In this document: piece after piece, positions 12,493 through 20,802 of the stretch | Layout of the letters: every line of letters begins with the position of its first letter | How positions within the stretch are numbered: position 1 is the first letter of the stretch | Origin: Methanothrix sp. | GTDB taxonomy: Archaea; Halobacteriota; Methanosarcinia; Methanotrichales; Methanotrichaceae | NCBI GenBank assembly: GCA_018052825.1 | Contig: JAGPMN010000012.1 | Span: forward strand, 1 to 36,326 | Reading direction: 5' to 3' | DNA length: 36,326 nucleotides | Notes under the pieces: model-generated | What the model was told of the DNA's origin: nothing | Seen by the model: only the letters and a program-made list of their open reading frames with translations | Database searches by the model: none | Position numbers and translations under genes: made by a program

Positions 12493-14322
12493 CTAAACAG
12501 CGTCTTCCAGCATCAGTCGCGGCGCTACACCCAGTGATTTGATCTCATCGAGCAGCAGCTTGAAGGCATAGCTCATCTCCACGGGATAGATTTCGGTATC
12601 TGCCCCGCAGGTCGGGCAGAAGTCCGCATTTCTTCTCCGGTCGTGTATGGCGATCATGCCGCAGTGGCTGCATACCAGCTCAGTCACCTTATCCGACTCG
12701 TCTACCAGCCTCTCTTTCAGGGCTAAGGCTGCGCCGTGGGCGATGAGCACATCCCTCTCCATCTCACCGAACCTCAGGCCTCCTTCACGTGCACGCCCTT
12801 CTGTGGGCTGGCGGGTCAGGACCTGCACCGGGCCGCGGGAGCGGGCGTGCATCTTGCCTGTGACCATGTGGTAGAGCTTCTGGTAGAGGATCACTCCCAC
12901 GAAGACATCGGCCATGATCTGCTCGCCGGTGGCTCCGTTGTAGAATACCTCCCTTCCCGTATGTGAAAATCCGAATTTGGTGAGGGCGCGGCGCAGGTCC
13001 GGCTCATTCTCTCCCAAAAAGGCGGTGGCATCTATGAACCGGCCCTCGAGCGAGCCGACCTTTCCCCCGATCATCTCCAGCACATGCCCCACAGTCATAC
13101 GCGATGGGATGGCATGGGGATTGAGCAGCAGGTCGGGCACGACTCCGGATTCTGTGAAGGGCATATCCTCCTGGGGCACAATCAGACCCACCACACCCTT
13201 CTGGCCGTGCCGGGAGGCGAACTTGTCTCCCAGCTCAGGAGTCCTCTGGTCCCGGGTCTTTACCTTGGCCAGGCGGTTGCCGTTGGATGACTCGGTGAGT
13301 ATGACCATGTCCACGACTCCCTTCTCGTTGGAGCGCATGGTGACTGAAGTCTCCCGCCTCTGCTGGGCGGTCAGGCCGAACTCAGAGGGCTCCTCCAGAA
13401 AACGGGGCGGGCTTGTCTTGCCTATCAGCACATCATTTGGGCCCACATAGGCGTTGGGGTTGACAAGGCCGTCTGAATCCAGCTGATCGTAGGCCTCGCT
13501 GCCACGTGCGCCGCGCACCTCGACATCCGGGATCTCGAATTTGTCCTCCTGACCGCCCGGGTACTTCCGCTCCTCTGCCTCGGAGACGCGGAAGAAGTGG
13601 CTTCGCGCAAGGCCCCTGTGAATGGAGCCGCGGTTCATGACCAGAGCATCCTCAATGTTGTACCCCTCATAAGCCAGAACGGCGACGACGAAGTTCTGGC
13701 CGGCCGGCCGCTCCTCGAAGCCGATGGCCGCGGATGTCTTGGTCCGAACGATGGCCCTCTGAGGGCTGTTGAGGTAATGGCCGCGCGTATCGGGCCGCAG
13801 CCTCATGTTGGCGGTGGACATGCCCAGGCACTGCTTGACCATTCCTGCCCCCATGGTATTCCTGGGGCTGGCATTGTGCTCGGGATAGGGCACGAGCCCT
13901 GCGGCTATGCCTAAAATGAGTGACGGGTCCAGCTCCAGATGGGTGTGCTGAGGGGTGATGTCCTCCTCCCAGATGGCGATGAGGGTGTTCTCCTCCTCCT
14001 CGGCATCCAGGTACTCGACCAGGCCTGCTTCCACCAGATCCTGGAACGTCATCTCCCCACTCTCGATCTTCTGCACATGCTCCTCTGTAACCTTCGCCCG
14101 GCCATCCTCCACCACGATGAGCGGCCTTCTAGCCCGGCCGGAGTCGGTGTTTATGAAGATCTCATTGGTCTCTTCAAAGTGGGCTACATTCATCTGGCCG
14201 CTGATGCTTCCTGAGCGCCTCAGCCTACGCAGATCGGATACCAGTGCCCTGGGATCATCATGATGCCCCACGATCTCCCCGTTTACATAAACTCGCGCTC
14301 CGGATAACATATCGTCAGCCAA
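12493..14322 (-). CDS. rpoB1: DNA-directed RNA polymerase subunit B' (RpoB1, C-terminal half of B)
   Basis: This is the C-terminal half of the second-largest subunit, split from rpoB2 as in many methanogens. I prefer the TTG start at 14322 ([15 protein letters not shown]), because AGGTGGT sits 4 nt upstream; GTG 14331 is the alternative. The 609-residue chain carries [17 protein letters not shown], the [15 protein letters not shown] active-site segment, [16 protein letters not shown], and a C-terminal zinc ribbon CSHCG...CPTCG. It overlaps the rpoB2 end by 8 nt, implying coupled translation. Confidence 0.96.
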   Translation of the reverse strand: MADDMLSGARVYVNGEIVGHHDDPRALVSDLRRLRRSGSISGQMNVAHFEETNEIFINTDSGRARRPLIVVEDGRAKVTEEHVQKIESGEMTFQDLVEAGLVEYLDAEEEENTLIAIWEEDITPQHTHLELDPSLILGIAAGLVPYPEHNASPRNTMGAGMVKQCLGMSTANMRLRPDTRGHYLNSPQRAIVRTKTSAAIGFEERPAGQNFVVAVLAYEGYNIEDALVMNRGSIHRGLARSHFFRVSEAEERKYPGGQEDKFEIPDVEVRGARGSEAYDQLDSDGLVNPNAYVGPNDVLIGKTSPPRFLEEPSEFGLTAQQRRETSVTMRSNEKGVVDMVILTESSNGNRLAKVKTRDQRTPELGDKFASRHGQKGVVGLIVPQEDMPFTESGVVPDLLLNPHAIPSRMTVGHVLEMIGGKVGSLEGRFIDATAFLGENEPDLRRALTKFGFSHTGREVFYNGATGEQIMADVFVGVILYQKLYHMVTGKMHARSRGPVQVLTRQPTEGRAREGGLRFGEMERDVLIAHGAALALKERLVDESDKVTELVCSHCGMIAIHDRRRNADFCPTCGADTEIYPVEMSYAFKLLLDEIKSLGVAPRLMLEDAV

Positions 14323-15805
14323 CGTTACCACCTACCGCAATCACGCCTAAATCCTGTAAGATCTTCTTGATATTCTCAGAATCATCTGCGCCCTTGGACA
14401 GCTCCACTCCCTGGGCGAAGTTCTTTACCAGGCCGCAGTTGGGCCCCTCTGGGGTCTCGCTGGGACAGATGCGCCCCCACTGGGTGGCATGCAGATCCCT
14501 GGCCTCGAAGTGAGGCTGGGAGCGGGAGAGGGGTGATATGACGCGGCGCAGGTGAGAGAGTGTGGCCATGTAATCCGTCCGGTCTAAAAGCTGGGAGACG
14601 CCCGTCCTGCCGCCCACCCAGTTGCCCGTGGCCAGGGGATGGATCATCCTCTCAGTGAGGACGTCTGCCCGAACCGTAGTGATCACATTGAGGTCTCTGT
14701 TCCTCATGCTTGCCCTCTCCAGCTGATATTTGATGTCCCTCGTCAGGCGGTTGAAGGCCACCCGGAAGAGGTCCTCCATCAGGTCTCCTGAGAGCTTGAG
14801 CCTCTTGTTGGAATAATGATCCTTGTCGTCCTCGCCCCGCCGGCCCAGCGCAAGCTCGAAGCAGGCCTCGGCCATGCGGGAGAGGAACAGGGCCTTAGCA
14901 TAGCGGTCCTTCTCATCCACGCCGATGTGGGGCAGCAGGTATCTGTCCAGGACGTATGTCGCCCTCTTCTTCTGATACTCCTTGGCCTGGCCGGCGGCAA
15001 CCCTCGTGCCGATCTTCTCCAGAGCCTCGTCTGTTGTGGATACCTCCGCATCCTCCAGGTTCTCCAGCATGAACTTGATGATCTCGGGGTTATCTGATAC
15101 CGACTTGACTATGTCCATATCCGTCTCCATGCCCAGCGAGCGCAGCAGGGTCACAAAGTTGAGCCTGCCTGATACGGATGGGAAGGACACCTCCAGAATG
15201 GAGCGGCGGCCCCTCTCCACAATGACCAGGGAGCGGTATCCCTGCCTCTGGGAGAAGACCTTGGCCACCTCTATGTTCTCATCGTAGCGCTGGTTGTACT
15301 CCACCAGAATCTTGTTGGGGGCCAGGTCCTCGAGGGTCATTATCACCCTCTCAGACCCGTTGACCACGAAGTAGCCTCCCGGGTCGGACGGATCCTCTCC
15401 GTAGGCGATCATCTCGTCTGCTGACAGGCCGTGAAGATTGCAGACCTTGGAGTTGAGCATGATGGGCAGGGTGCCTATGTCCGCCTCCACCAGATCCTTC
15501 TCGGTCTCGCCCTCCACTATCGTCATCTCCAGCTTGATGGGAGAGGCATATGTGAGATTGCGCAGCCGGGCGTCGTTAGGATAGAGAGCCTCGATGGAGC
15601 CGTCTGCTTCGCGCACCATGGGCTTTTCCACCCGGATATTGCCAAGCCTGACATATGTGTTCTCGATATTGGTCTCTATTACGGCGACCTCATCTATGAC
15701 CTTTTGCAGGCCCTTATCTATAAAATCGTTGAACGAGTTTATATGATGGTGCACCAATTTGTCCCTGGTAAAATAGGAGCTGTAAAGTACATTTTTATCG
15801 AGCAA
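14315..15805 (-). CDS. rpoB2: DNA-directed RNA polymerase subunit B'' (RpoB2, N-terminal half of B)
   Basis: This encodes the N-terminal half of the second-largest polymerase subunit (protrusion, lobe and fork). The 496-residue chain opens with the family-typical [15 protein letters not shown] and contains [37 protein letters not shown] and, at the end, the fork region [10 protein letters not shown]-like motif ([23 protein letters not shown]). The start is TTG at 15805, supported by AGGTGG 4 nt upstream and by the homologous N-terminus. It starts 10 nt after the rpoH stop and overlaps rpoB1. Confidence 0.97.
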   Translation of the reverse strand: MLDKNVLYSSYFTRDKLVHHHINSFNDFIDKGLQKVIDEVAVIETNIENTYVRLGNIRVEKPMVREADGSIEALYPNDARLRNLTYASPIKLEMTIVEGETEKDLVEADIGTLPIMLNSKVCNLHGLSADEMIAYGEDPSDPGGYFVVNGSERVIMTLEDLAPNKILVEYNQRYDENIEVAKVFSQRQGYRSLVIVERGRRSILEVSFPSVSGRLNFVTLLRSLGMETDMDIVKSVSDNPEIIKFMLENLEDAEVSTTDEALEKIGTRVAAGQAKEYQKKRATYVLDRYLLPHIGVDEKDRYAKALFLSRMAEACFELALGRRGEDDKDHYSNKRLKLSGDLMEDLFRVAFNRLTRDIKYQLERASMRNRDLNVITTVRADVLTERMIHPLATGNWVGGRTGVSQLLDRTDYMATLSHLRRVISPLSRSQPHFEARDLHATQWGRICPSETPEGPNCGLVKNFAQGVELSKGADDSENIKKILQDLGVIAVGGNVG

Positions 15806-15815
15806 AGGACCACCT

Positions 15816-16052
15816 TTAATCGATTACCAGCCGGTAAAAGATCGACTGCCTGGCTGTAGTGCTTTTTCGAACTATCTTTATGATGTCGCCTGCCTTGGCC
15901 CCGATCTCCTTGGCAGCAGGGTCGTTTACGTGAATCTTCGGCAGCTGCGGGGCGGCGATGTCGAAGTCACTCAGCACCTGCATCCCCTCTTCCGGCGTGA
16001 GCAGCACGTGTTCCGGAACCATCTCATGATCTTTTACGGCAAATTTGGTCAC
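15816..16052 (-). CDS. rpoH: DNA-directed RNA polymerase subunit H (RpoH, Rpb5 C-terminal domain)
   Basis: RpoH is the small archaeal polymerase subunit matching the C-terminal domain of eukaryotic Rpb5. I start it at GTG 16052 (MTKFAVKDHEMVPEH), preceded by AAGGTGG at 5 nt; this gives 78 residues, the normal size. Longer frames would run back into the tRNA-Lys gene and are rejected. The motif HEMVPEHVLLTPEEG and the ending LPKIHVNDPAAKEIGAKAGD...SIFYRLV are typical. It is the first protein gene of the operon, 54 nt after tRNA-Lys. Confidence 0.94.
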   Translation of the reverse strand: MTKFAVKDHEMVPEHVLLTPEEGMQVLSDFDIAAPQLPKIHVNDPAAKEIGAKAGDIIKIVRKSTTARQSIFYRLVID

Positions 16053-16106
16053 TCGAACCACCTTCTGAGTGATGGAGCAGCATACGAGCCTCAAGGAAAA
16101 TCCAAA

Positions 16107-16197
16107 CGGGCTCGGGGGGATTTGAACCCTCGACCACCTGGTATCTTCACCCAAAAATTTAAAAGCCAGACGCTCTGCCTAACTGAGCTACGAGCCC
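16107..16197 (-). tRNA. tRNA-Lys (anticodon UUU) with a 17-nt intron
   Basis: Minus-strand cloverleaf: acceptor GGGCTCG (5' end 16197) pairs with CGAGCCC, and the discriminator is G (16107). The D-stem is GCTC/GAGC. The anticodon stem TCTGG/CCAGG encloses 24 nt instead of 7; removing 17 nt (16143-16159 on the plus strand) after position 37 leaves CTTTTAA, anticodon UUU. The T-arm GAGGG/CCCCC has an A-C mismatch around a TTCAAAT loop. CCA is not encoded. The gene stands directly upstream of rpoH and probably shares its transcript. Confidence 0.9.
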
Positions 16198-16284
16198 CCG
16201 CTTCCTGGCCTGCCTTAAGCCTCTCATGCTGCACGCAGTTGGCAATAAATGCATCCCACATAAAAGCTTTTTCCCCAGCGGGAC

Positions 16285-17409
16285 CTAGACAAGCCCCACT
16301 AGGCGAGCTATCTCCGAGCCGACCTCGGAGGTGGTCGAACTTCCTCCCAGGTCATAAGTCCTTATCCTGCCCTCATATAGGTTCCGCTCGATGGCTGCTA
16401 TGATGTCCGCAGCCGCCTGGCCCTGGCCCAGGTGCTCGAGAAGCATGGCTCCAGCCCAGATGGTGGCCACGGGATTGACCTTATTCTGACCTCTGTACTT
16501 GGGGGCTGAGCCGTGGATGGGCTCGAACATGCTGGTCCCATCGGGATTGAGGTTGGCGCCTGGCGCGAGGCCCAGGCCCCCCTGAATCATGGCTCCAAGG
16601 TCGGTGATGATGTCTCCGAACATATTTGGGGCGACAACCACGTCAAACCATTCAGGATTCTTGACAAACCACATGGTTATGGCATCCACGAAGTTGAAGC
16701 TGTGCTCCACATGGGGATATGCAGAGGCCACATCAAGGAAGACCTCCCGCCAGAAGCCGTAGATGTCGCTCAGCACATTGGCCTTGTCAACGCTAGCCAC
16801 CCGGCGGCGGCGCTTCATTGCCAGATCGAAGGCGTACTTGATGACCCGCTGGCAGCCTTCGCGGCTGACCTCTCCGATCTGATATCCGATCTCATCGCTG
16901 TCTGAATCGATATCCAGGCCGAACTTTATGTTGTAGAGCATCCTTTTAATCTCAAAGTCGGCGTGGCTCTTGCCCTTCTTCGCGCGACTGCCTATGCCGA
17001 TGTAAAAGTCCTCTGTGTTCTCGCGGACGACCACGAAGTCGATATCCTTTGGCGTTTTATCCTTCAGGGGCGTCCAGATGCCCTCCAGGAGCTTGACAGG
17101 CCGCAGGTTCACATACTGATCGAAGTAGAAGCGCATGGCGAGCAGCACTCCCTTCTCCAGTATTCCCGGCTTTACCCTGGGGTCGCCGATGGCGCCGAGG
17201 TAGATGGCAGGATAGGAAGACAGATCCCTGAGGGTCTCCTCGGATATCAGCTCACCCGTTTCGATGTAGTGCTCCGCCCCAAGCTCATACTCCTTCCATT
17301 CCAGAGAAAAGTTGTGCCTGTCTGCCGCCGCCTCCAGGACCTTGCAGCCCTCTGCTATGATCTCCGGGCCTATGCCGTCGCCCGGAATTAATGGAACAGT
17401 ATATTTCAT
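16285..17409 (-). CDS. leuB: Isopropylmalate/isocitrate dehydrogenase family protein, probably 3-isopropylmalate dehydrogenase
   Basis: This NAD(P)-dependent beta-decarboxylating dehydrogenase most likely oxidises 3-isopropylmalate in leucine synthesis. Its 374 residues show the family pattern: [10 protein letters not shown] at the N-terminus, LRPVKL with substrate-binding arginine (about 100), the [10 protein letters not shown] loop (about 126-135), the [26 protein letters not shown] signature with metal-binding aspartates (about 265-285), and the cofactor-region [21 protein letters not shown]. Its ATG overlaps the leuD stop by 4 nt, which supports a shared pathway. The N-terminus is longer than in the common methanogen LeuB/AksF proteins and resembles bacterial tartrate/isopropylmalate types. 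A role in homoisocitrate (coenzyme B) chemistry cannot be excluded. Confidence 0.85.
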   Translation of the reverse strand: MKYTVPLIPGDGIGPEIIAEGCKVLEAAADRHNFSLEWKEYELGAEHYIETGELISEETLRDLSSYPAIYLGAIGDPRVKPGILEKGVLLAMRFYFDQYVNLRPVKLLEGIWTPLKDKTPKDIDFVVVRENTEDFYIGIGSRAKKGKSHADFEIKRMLYNIKFGLDIDSDSDEIGYQIGEVSREGCQRVIKYAFDLAMKRRRRVASVDKANVLSDIYGFWREVFLDVASAYPHVEHSFNFVDAITMWFVKNPEWFDVVVAPNMFGDIITDLGAMIQGGLGLAPGANLNPDGTSMFEPIHGSAPKYRGQNKVNPVATIWAGAMLLEHLGQGQAAADIIAAIERNLYEGRIRTYDLGGSSTTSEVGSEIARLVGLV

Positions 17410-17909
17410 GCCACCACCCTGACCAACTGACGCCTGGTATACTCCGCCAGTCCACCGGCATCCACGATATCCATGAGAAACTGGGGCAGAGGCGTGGTCC
17501 TGTAGGACTCGTTGCGGGATAGGTTATGAATCAGCCCTCCCGCCATATCTATCTCGATCTCATCTCCGTCGGAGATCCCATCCACCTCGCTGCAGATGAA
17601 CAGGGGCAGGCCGATGTTTATGGCGTTCCTGAAGAATATCCTGGCGAAGGATTTTGCTACAACCGCCCTAACCCCGGCGCCCTTCAGGGCTAAAGGAGCG
17701 TGCTCTCGGGATGAGCCGCAGCCGAAGTTCTCTCCGCCCACCACATAGTCACCCCGCGAAATGCTTCCCGCCATCTCCGGCCGGACACCCTCAAACAGAT
17801 GTGCCGCCAGCTCTCGCGGGTCGTTGATGACCAGATAGCGTCCGGGGATGATTGCATCCGTGTCGATATCGTCTCCAAACCTCCAAGCTCTGCCTGCCAA
17901 AAATCTCAA
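17406..17909 (-). CDS. leuD: 3-isopropylmalate dehydratase small subunit (LeuD-type)
   Basis: This is the small (swivelling) subunit of isopropylmalate isomerase, which works with an aconitase-type large subunit not in this window. The 167 residues include [21 protein letters not shown] and the aconitase motif [22 protein letters not shown]. The substrate loop reads YLVI, closer to the YLVY associated with isopropylmalate than to the YLRT of homoaconitase. The start is a TTG at 17909, chosen because the family begins exactly there; the adjacent GGAG is too close to be an ideal binding site. A TATA box at 17946-17954 fits a short leader. leuB follows with a 4-nt overlap. Confidence 0.9.
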   Translation of the reverse strand: MRFLAGRAWRFGDDIDTDAIIPGRYLVINDPRELAAHLFEGVRPEMAGSISRGDYVVGGENFGCGSSREHAPLALKGAGVRAVVAKSFARIFFRNAINIGLPLFICSEVDGISDGDEIEIDMAGGLIHNLSRNESYRTTPLPQFLMDIVDAGGLAEYTRRQLVRVVA

Positions 17910-17945
17910 CTCCGAATCGGTGAACTATATCCCATGATATCGAGG

Positions 17946-17954
17946 TATATTAAA
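17946..17954 (-). promoter_or_regulatory. TATA box of leuD-leuB
   Basis: Read on the minus strand this is TTTAATATA, centred about 40 bp before the leuD start codon, which would give a leader of roughly 10-15 nt. It is assigned by sequence and spacing. Confidence 0.5.
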
Positions 17955-18068
17955 GTAATGCCAGAAAATCAGGGAGAGAAGAAATTTATAACTCAGCCAA
18001 ATATTAATAAAAAATTACTCTTTTTTAATAATAAAAGGATAACAGCACCTTTTTTTACCGGAGGGGAT

Positions 18069-18122
18069 ATGTGCGATTACAATGAGCGATGCGAACCGCC
18101 GGCAGCCATGATATTTGGATGA
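18069..18122 (+). CDS. Possible 17-codon leader peptide with strong ribosome binding site
   Basis: The frame MCDYNERCEPPAAMIFG starts at ATG 18069, directly after CCGGAGGGGAT, one of the strongest ribosome-binding-site matches in the window, and ends with TGA at 18120-18122. It contains a Cys pair spaced six apart. The same frame stays open beyond the TGA for 51 more sense codons (to TAG 18276-18278) with Asp/Arg/Lys-rich sequence, and an ATG overlapping the TGA (18119) opens a 43-codon frame. It lies 260 bp upstream of the purP-family gene. It could be a regulatory leader, the first part of a longer recoded or broken gene, or chance. Confidence 0.3.
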   Translation: MCDYNERCEPPAAMIFG

Positions 18123-18381
18123 GCTCAAGATCAGGCGGCTGTGGCTGGCCGGCGTGGCAAGGGTGCTGCCGGGGAGATGGTCGCGACGGACTCGCTGGCG
18201 TCAGATGTTCGCGGATTGTATTCGCTGGGGCGGAAGGATTATTGTCCTAGGGATGAGAAAAGGAACTGGAGCTAGGGTGAGGCCAAGGATTTGCCCCCTT
18301 GCCAGAGCAGGGAGGAAGGGCCATTGATAAATTGGGATGGGAATATGCGGGACAAACGTAATTATTTTGAGGTGCTCTGAC
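18123..18381. other. GC-rich leader region upstream of the purP-family gene, no firm gene
   Basis: Between the tiny frame ending at 18122 and the purP-family start there are 259 bases without a supported gene. All three plus-strand frames are open for 100 bp or more, including a TTG-started Arg-rich 70-codon frame (18115-18327), which looks like a GC-rich accident. The stretch is rich in G and C runs and could form RNA structure, but I recognise no known riboswitch or RNA. GATAAATTG at 18325-18333 could be a weak TATA box for the downstream gene. Confidence 0.3.
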
Positions 18382-19527
18382 TTGATAGATCGCAGCAAGG
18401 TTTTGGAGGTCTTGAGGGGTTATGATCTCGAGGACCTGCGAATCGGGATGATTGCATCCCATTCTGCCCTGGATACGGCAGATGGCGCAGTGGAGGAGAA
18501 TTTCAGGACTCTGGCTGTGTGCCAGGAGGGACGGGAGAGGACCTATGCGAAGTACTTCCGGGCCAACCGGGATCGATCGGGCCGGATCATAAACGGCATG
18601 ATCGATGAGGTCATGGTGCTCAAGAGGTTTCCGCAGGTCATGGAGGAGGAGAGACAGAATGCTCTGCGTGCCAAGAACACTCTCTTCGTGCCCAACCGCT
18701 CTTTTACATCCTACTGCGGCATAGATGCCGTGGAAGACCAGTTTCTTGTGCCCCTTCTGGGATCGCGAAATCTGCTGCGCTCCGAGGAGCGGGGCGACAA
18801 GAAGGACTATTACTGGATACTGGAGAAGGCTGGGCTGCCATTCCCGGAGCCTGTGGAGGCCGAGGAGATAAAGGAGCTGGTCATGGTCAAGCTGCCTCAT
18901 GCAGTGAAGACCCTGGAGAGGGGATTTTTCACAGCTGCATCCTACGAGGAGTACTGCCAGAAGGCCGATCTTCTGCTGCGCCAGAATGTGATAGACCAGG
19001 ATGGCATCGAGCTGGCCAGGATCGAGAGGTACATCATAGGACCTGTCTTCAACCTCGACTTCTTCTATTCACCCATCAGCAAGGCCGTTGAGCTCTTAGG
19101 CATAGACTGGCGCTTTGAGACGTCATTAGACGGCCATTGCCGCCTGCCTGCGCCTCAGCAGCTGACGCTGAACGAGCGGCAGATCAATCCGGAGTATACA
19201 GTCTGCGGCCACAACTCGGCAACTCTCCGCGAGTCGCTTTTGGAAAAGGCTTTTGCACTGGCGGAAAAGTACGTGGAGGCGACGCAGGAGTACTATGCTC
19301 CTGGCATCATAGGACCCTTCTGCCTGCAGACATGTGTGGATAAGGACCTGAACTTCTACATATACGACGTCGCCCCCAGGGTTGGCGGCGGCACAAATGT
19401 GCACATGGCCGTGGGACATCCCTACGGAAATGCCCTCTGGAGGACAAATATGTCCACTGGCAGGCGGCTGGCGCGGGAGGTCAGGATCGCCCTGGAGAAT
19501 GACTGCCTGGAGAAGATCGTAACTTAA
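18382..19527 (+). CDS. purP: PurP-family ATP-grasp enzyme (formate-dependent FAICAR synthetase or paralogue)
   Basis: PurP uses formate and ATP to formylate AICAR to FAICAR in archaeal purine synthesis. The 381-residue protein has the family N-terminal segment VLRGYDLEDLRIGMIASHSALD, the nucleotide-domain motif FVPNRSFTSYCGIDAVEDQF followed by PLLGSRNLLRSEER, and the ATP-grasp C-terminal half with GPVFNLDFFYSP and YDVAPRVGGGTNVHM. I choose TTG 18382 because GAGGTG lies 7 nt upstream and homologues begin there; an in-frame ATG at 18337 would add 15 unconserved residues. Many archaea hold two PurP-type paralogues of which only one is proven, so the exact substrate is less certain than the family. 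The PH-domain gene follows after 15 nt. Confidence 0.85.
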   Translation: MIDRSKVLEVLRGYDLEDLRIGMIASHSALDTADGAVEENFRTLAVCQEGRERTYAKYFRANRDRSGRIINGMIDEVMVLKRFPQVMEEERQNALRAKNTLFVPNRSFTSYCGIDAVEDQFLVPLLGSRNLLRSEERGDKKDYYWILEKAGLPFPEPVEAEEIKELVMVKLPHAVKTLERGFFTAASYEEYCQKADLLLRQNVIDQDGIELARIERYIIGPVFNLDFFYSPISKAVELLGIDWRFETSLDGHCRLPAPQQLTLNERQINPEYTVCGHNSATLRESLLEKAFALAEKYVEATQEYYAPGIIGPFCLQTCVDKDLNFYIYDVAPRVGGGTNVHMAVGHPYGNALWRTNMSTGRRLAREVRIALENDCLEKIVT

Positions 19528-19542
19528 AATCCGAGATCGAAT

Positions 19543-19956
19543 ATGACTGAGGTGGAGCAGCCCGGAGAGATAGTGGTTCCGGGAAAGCTGAGGAGGACTG
19601 CCAAGAAGATTGCAGAGGCGGGCGAGGCCATAGTGCAGATAGCGCCGGCCATACTCTACAGCCGGGCCTCGGAGCAGATGCTGGCCATCGCCCGGACGGG
19701 GATGATGGACAAGATCATCGGCTATCTTGTGACTACGGACAGAAATGTGCATTTCGTGCGCCCGGGCCTGGCCTGGGACAATGTGCAGACAGTGCCCCTC
19801 GACAGCATCGATGATGTGGAGTATGTGGATGAGTTTCACAGCAACACCCTCAAGATCCTTGTGGGTGAGAGCTCTGAGAAGATCATATTCTACGATGATA
19901 CGGACGGCATCAGGTTCTTCCAGTACTTGAAGAGGATAAAGGCCAAAAAGCAATAG
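19543..19956 (+). CDS. PH-like domain protein of unknown role
   Basis: The 137-residue protein has an N-terminal helical segment (about 1-50, including KKIAEAGEAIVQIAPAILYSRASEQ) and a C-terminal bacterial-type PH domain: GYLVTTDRNVHFVRPGLAWDNVQTVPLDSIDDVEYVDEF as strands one to four, followed by HSNTLKILVGESSEKIIFYD and a closing helix FFQYLKRIKAKKQ. Such domains usually bind peptides or membranes, and no catalytic residues are visible. It is soluble, with no signal peptide or membrane segment. It starts 15 nt after the purP-family gene and is probably in the same transcript; whether it works with it is unknown. Confidence 0.7.
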   Translation: MTEVEQPGEIVVPGKLRRTAKKIAEAGEAIVQIAPAILYSRASEQMLAIARTGMMDKIIGYLVTTDRNVHFVRPGLAWDNVQTVPLDSIDDVEYVDEFHSNTLKILVGESSEKIIFYDDTDGIRFFQYLKRIKAKKQ

Positions 19957-19973
19957 CTCGGTGCGATGGCGTT

Positions 19974-19980
19974 TTTATAT
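19974..19980 (+). promoter_or_regulatory. TATA box of the TudS-like gene
   Basis: TTTATAT is centred about 26 bp before the ATG at 20003, the distance expected if transcription begins at or near the start codon. This supports a leaderless mRNA and decides the start of the downstream gene. Confidence 0.6.
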
Positions 19981-20002
19981 GAATATCTCATACTGCTCCG
20001 GC

Positions 20003-20443
20003 ATGTCCAGTCCGGAGATTACCATCGCCGCCCACTGTCTGCTCAATCCACTGATAAGGGTAAAAGGCCTCTCTCCCCTGCCGTTCCGGCCGGAGGGGCC
20101 CGTCGTGCAGCTTCCCTGCCCGGAGGCGCTATACATGGGCCTGTCCCGCTGGGCGGTGACGAAAGATCAGATGGATGTGCCCCAGTTTCGCCGCTTCTGC
20201 AGGGAGCTGCTCATTTCATGGGCGGACCTGCTGGAGATGCTCTGCCGAGATGGGGCAGTGCTGAGGATCGTGGGGGCTGCTGGCAGCCCAAGCTGTGGCG
20301 TTCTTACGACGAGCAGAGGCTACAGCGGCGGACGCCTTCGCGAGCAAGCACATGAGCACGTGGCCGGGCAGGGAGTATTCATGGAGGAGCTTTTAGCCGA
20401 GCTGAAGCGGAGGGATGTGAGCTTCCTGGCGGAGGAGGTATGA
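20003..20443 (+). CDS. TudS-related (DUF523-like) putative desulfidase
   Basis: The 146-residue protein resembles TudS, a [4Fe-4S]-dependent enzyme that removes sulfur from thiouracil-type thiolated compounds, and the related desulfidase group of anaerobes. Three cysteines fit the cluster ligands of the family: C12 in AAHCLLNP, C39 in QLPCPE and C98 in GSPSCGV. The GLSRWAVTKDQMD segment between the second and third is also typical. I start at ATG 20003, since an archaeal TATA box lies 26 bp upstream and homologues start just before the first Cys; earlier in-frame ATGs fall on the TATA box itself. The true substrate is unknown. Confidence 0.7.
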   Translation: MSSPEITIAAHCLLNPLIRVKGLSPLPFRPEGPVVQLPCPEALYMGLSRWAVTKDQMDVPQFRRFCRELLISWADLLEMLCRDGAVLRIVGAAGSPSCGVLTTSRGYSGGRLREQAHEHVAGQGVFMEELLAELKRRDVSFLAEEV

Positions 20444-20474
20444 ATACGCAATCAGGCACTTTGCTTGTCGTCCC

Positions 20475-20513
20475 CCCAGGCCTGGGCCGGCTGTGGGGAA
20501 TACAGTTAAATAC
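20475..20513 (+). promoter_or_regulatory. Promoter region of tRNA-Leu with an adjoining palindrome
   Basis: GTTAAATAC (20505-20513) is a good TATA candidate about 33 bp before the tRNA-Leu 5' end. Just upstream is the perfect 12-bp palindrome CCCAGGCCTGGG (20475-20486), which could be a hairpin ending the TudS-like transcript. The palindrome's role is not shown by sequence alone. Confidence 0.4.
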
Positions 20514-20541
20514 TTCTACTGCATGAGATTGGCTGCCTCTT

Positions 20542-20626
20542 GCGGGGGTTGCCAAGCCAGGTCAAAGGCGCTGGATTCAGGGTCCAGTCACGAAGGTGTT
20601 CGTGGGTTCGAATCCCATCCCCCGCA
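20542..20626 (+). tRNA. tRNA-Leu (anticodon CAG)
   Basis: The acceptor GCGGGGG pairs with CCCCCGC and the discriminator is A20626. The anticodon stem CTGGA/TCCAG encloses TTCAGGG, anticodon CAG. A long variable arm (type II tRNA) and the T-arm GTGGG/CCCAT around TTCGAAT confirm leucine identity. There is no intron and no encoded CCA. Confidence 0.95.
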
Positions 20627-20802
20627 CCTGATTCGCGCTAATGATAGCGGTTTTGCGGCATCATTTGCCAGGTTCAATTGTATCGCTTGATTATCTGCTG
20701 AACCCTGCGTGACACTTTGATATCCAGCGCGATCCTTTTTGTGCTCATTGATTGCGGTTTTGACGAAGAATGTATCGGACCTTCGTCTTGTTGAGCTTCA
20801 TA

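Noticed and set aside
16053-16154. A longer N-terminus for rpoH
   Set aside because: It would be translated from inside tRNA-Lys; the GTG at 16052 with AAGGTGG gives the normal RpoH length.
18115-18327. A 70-codon Arg-rich plus-strand frame upstream of purP
   Set aside because: It starts with TTG without a good ribosome site, and all three frames are open here, so openness is not evidence.
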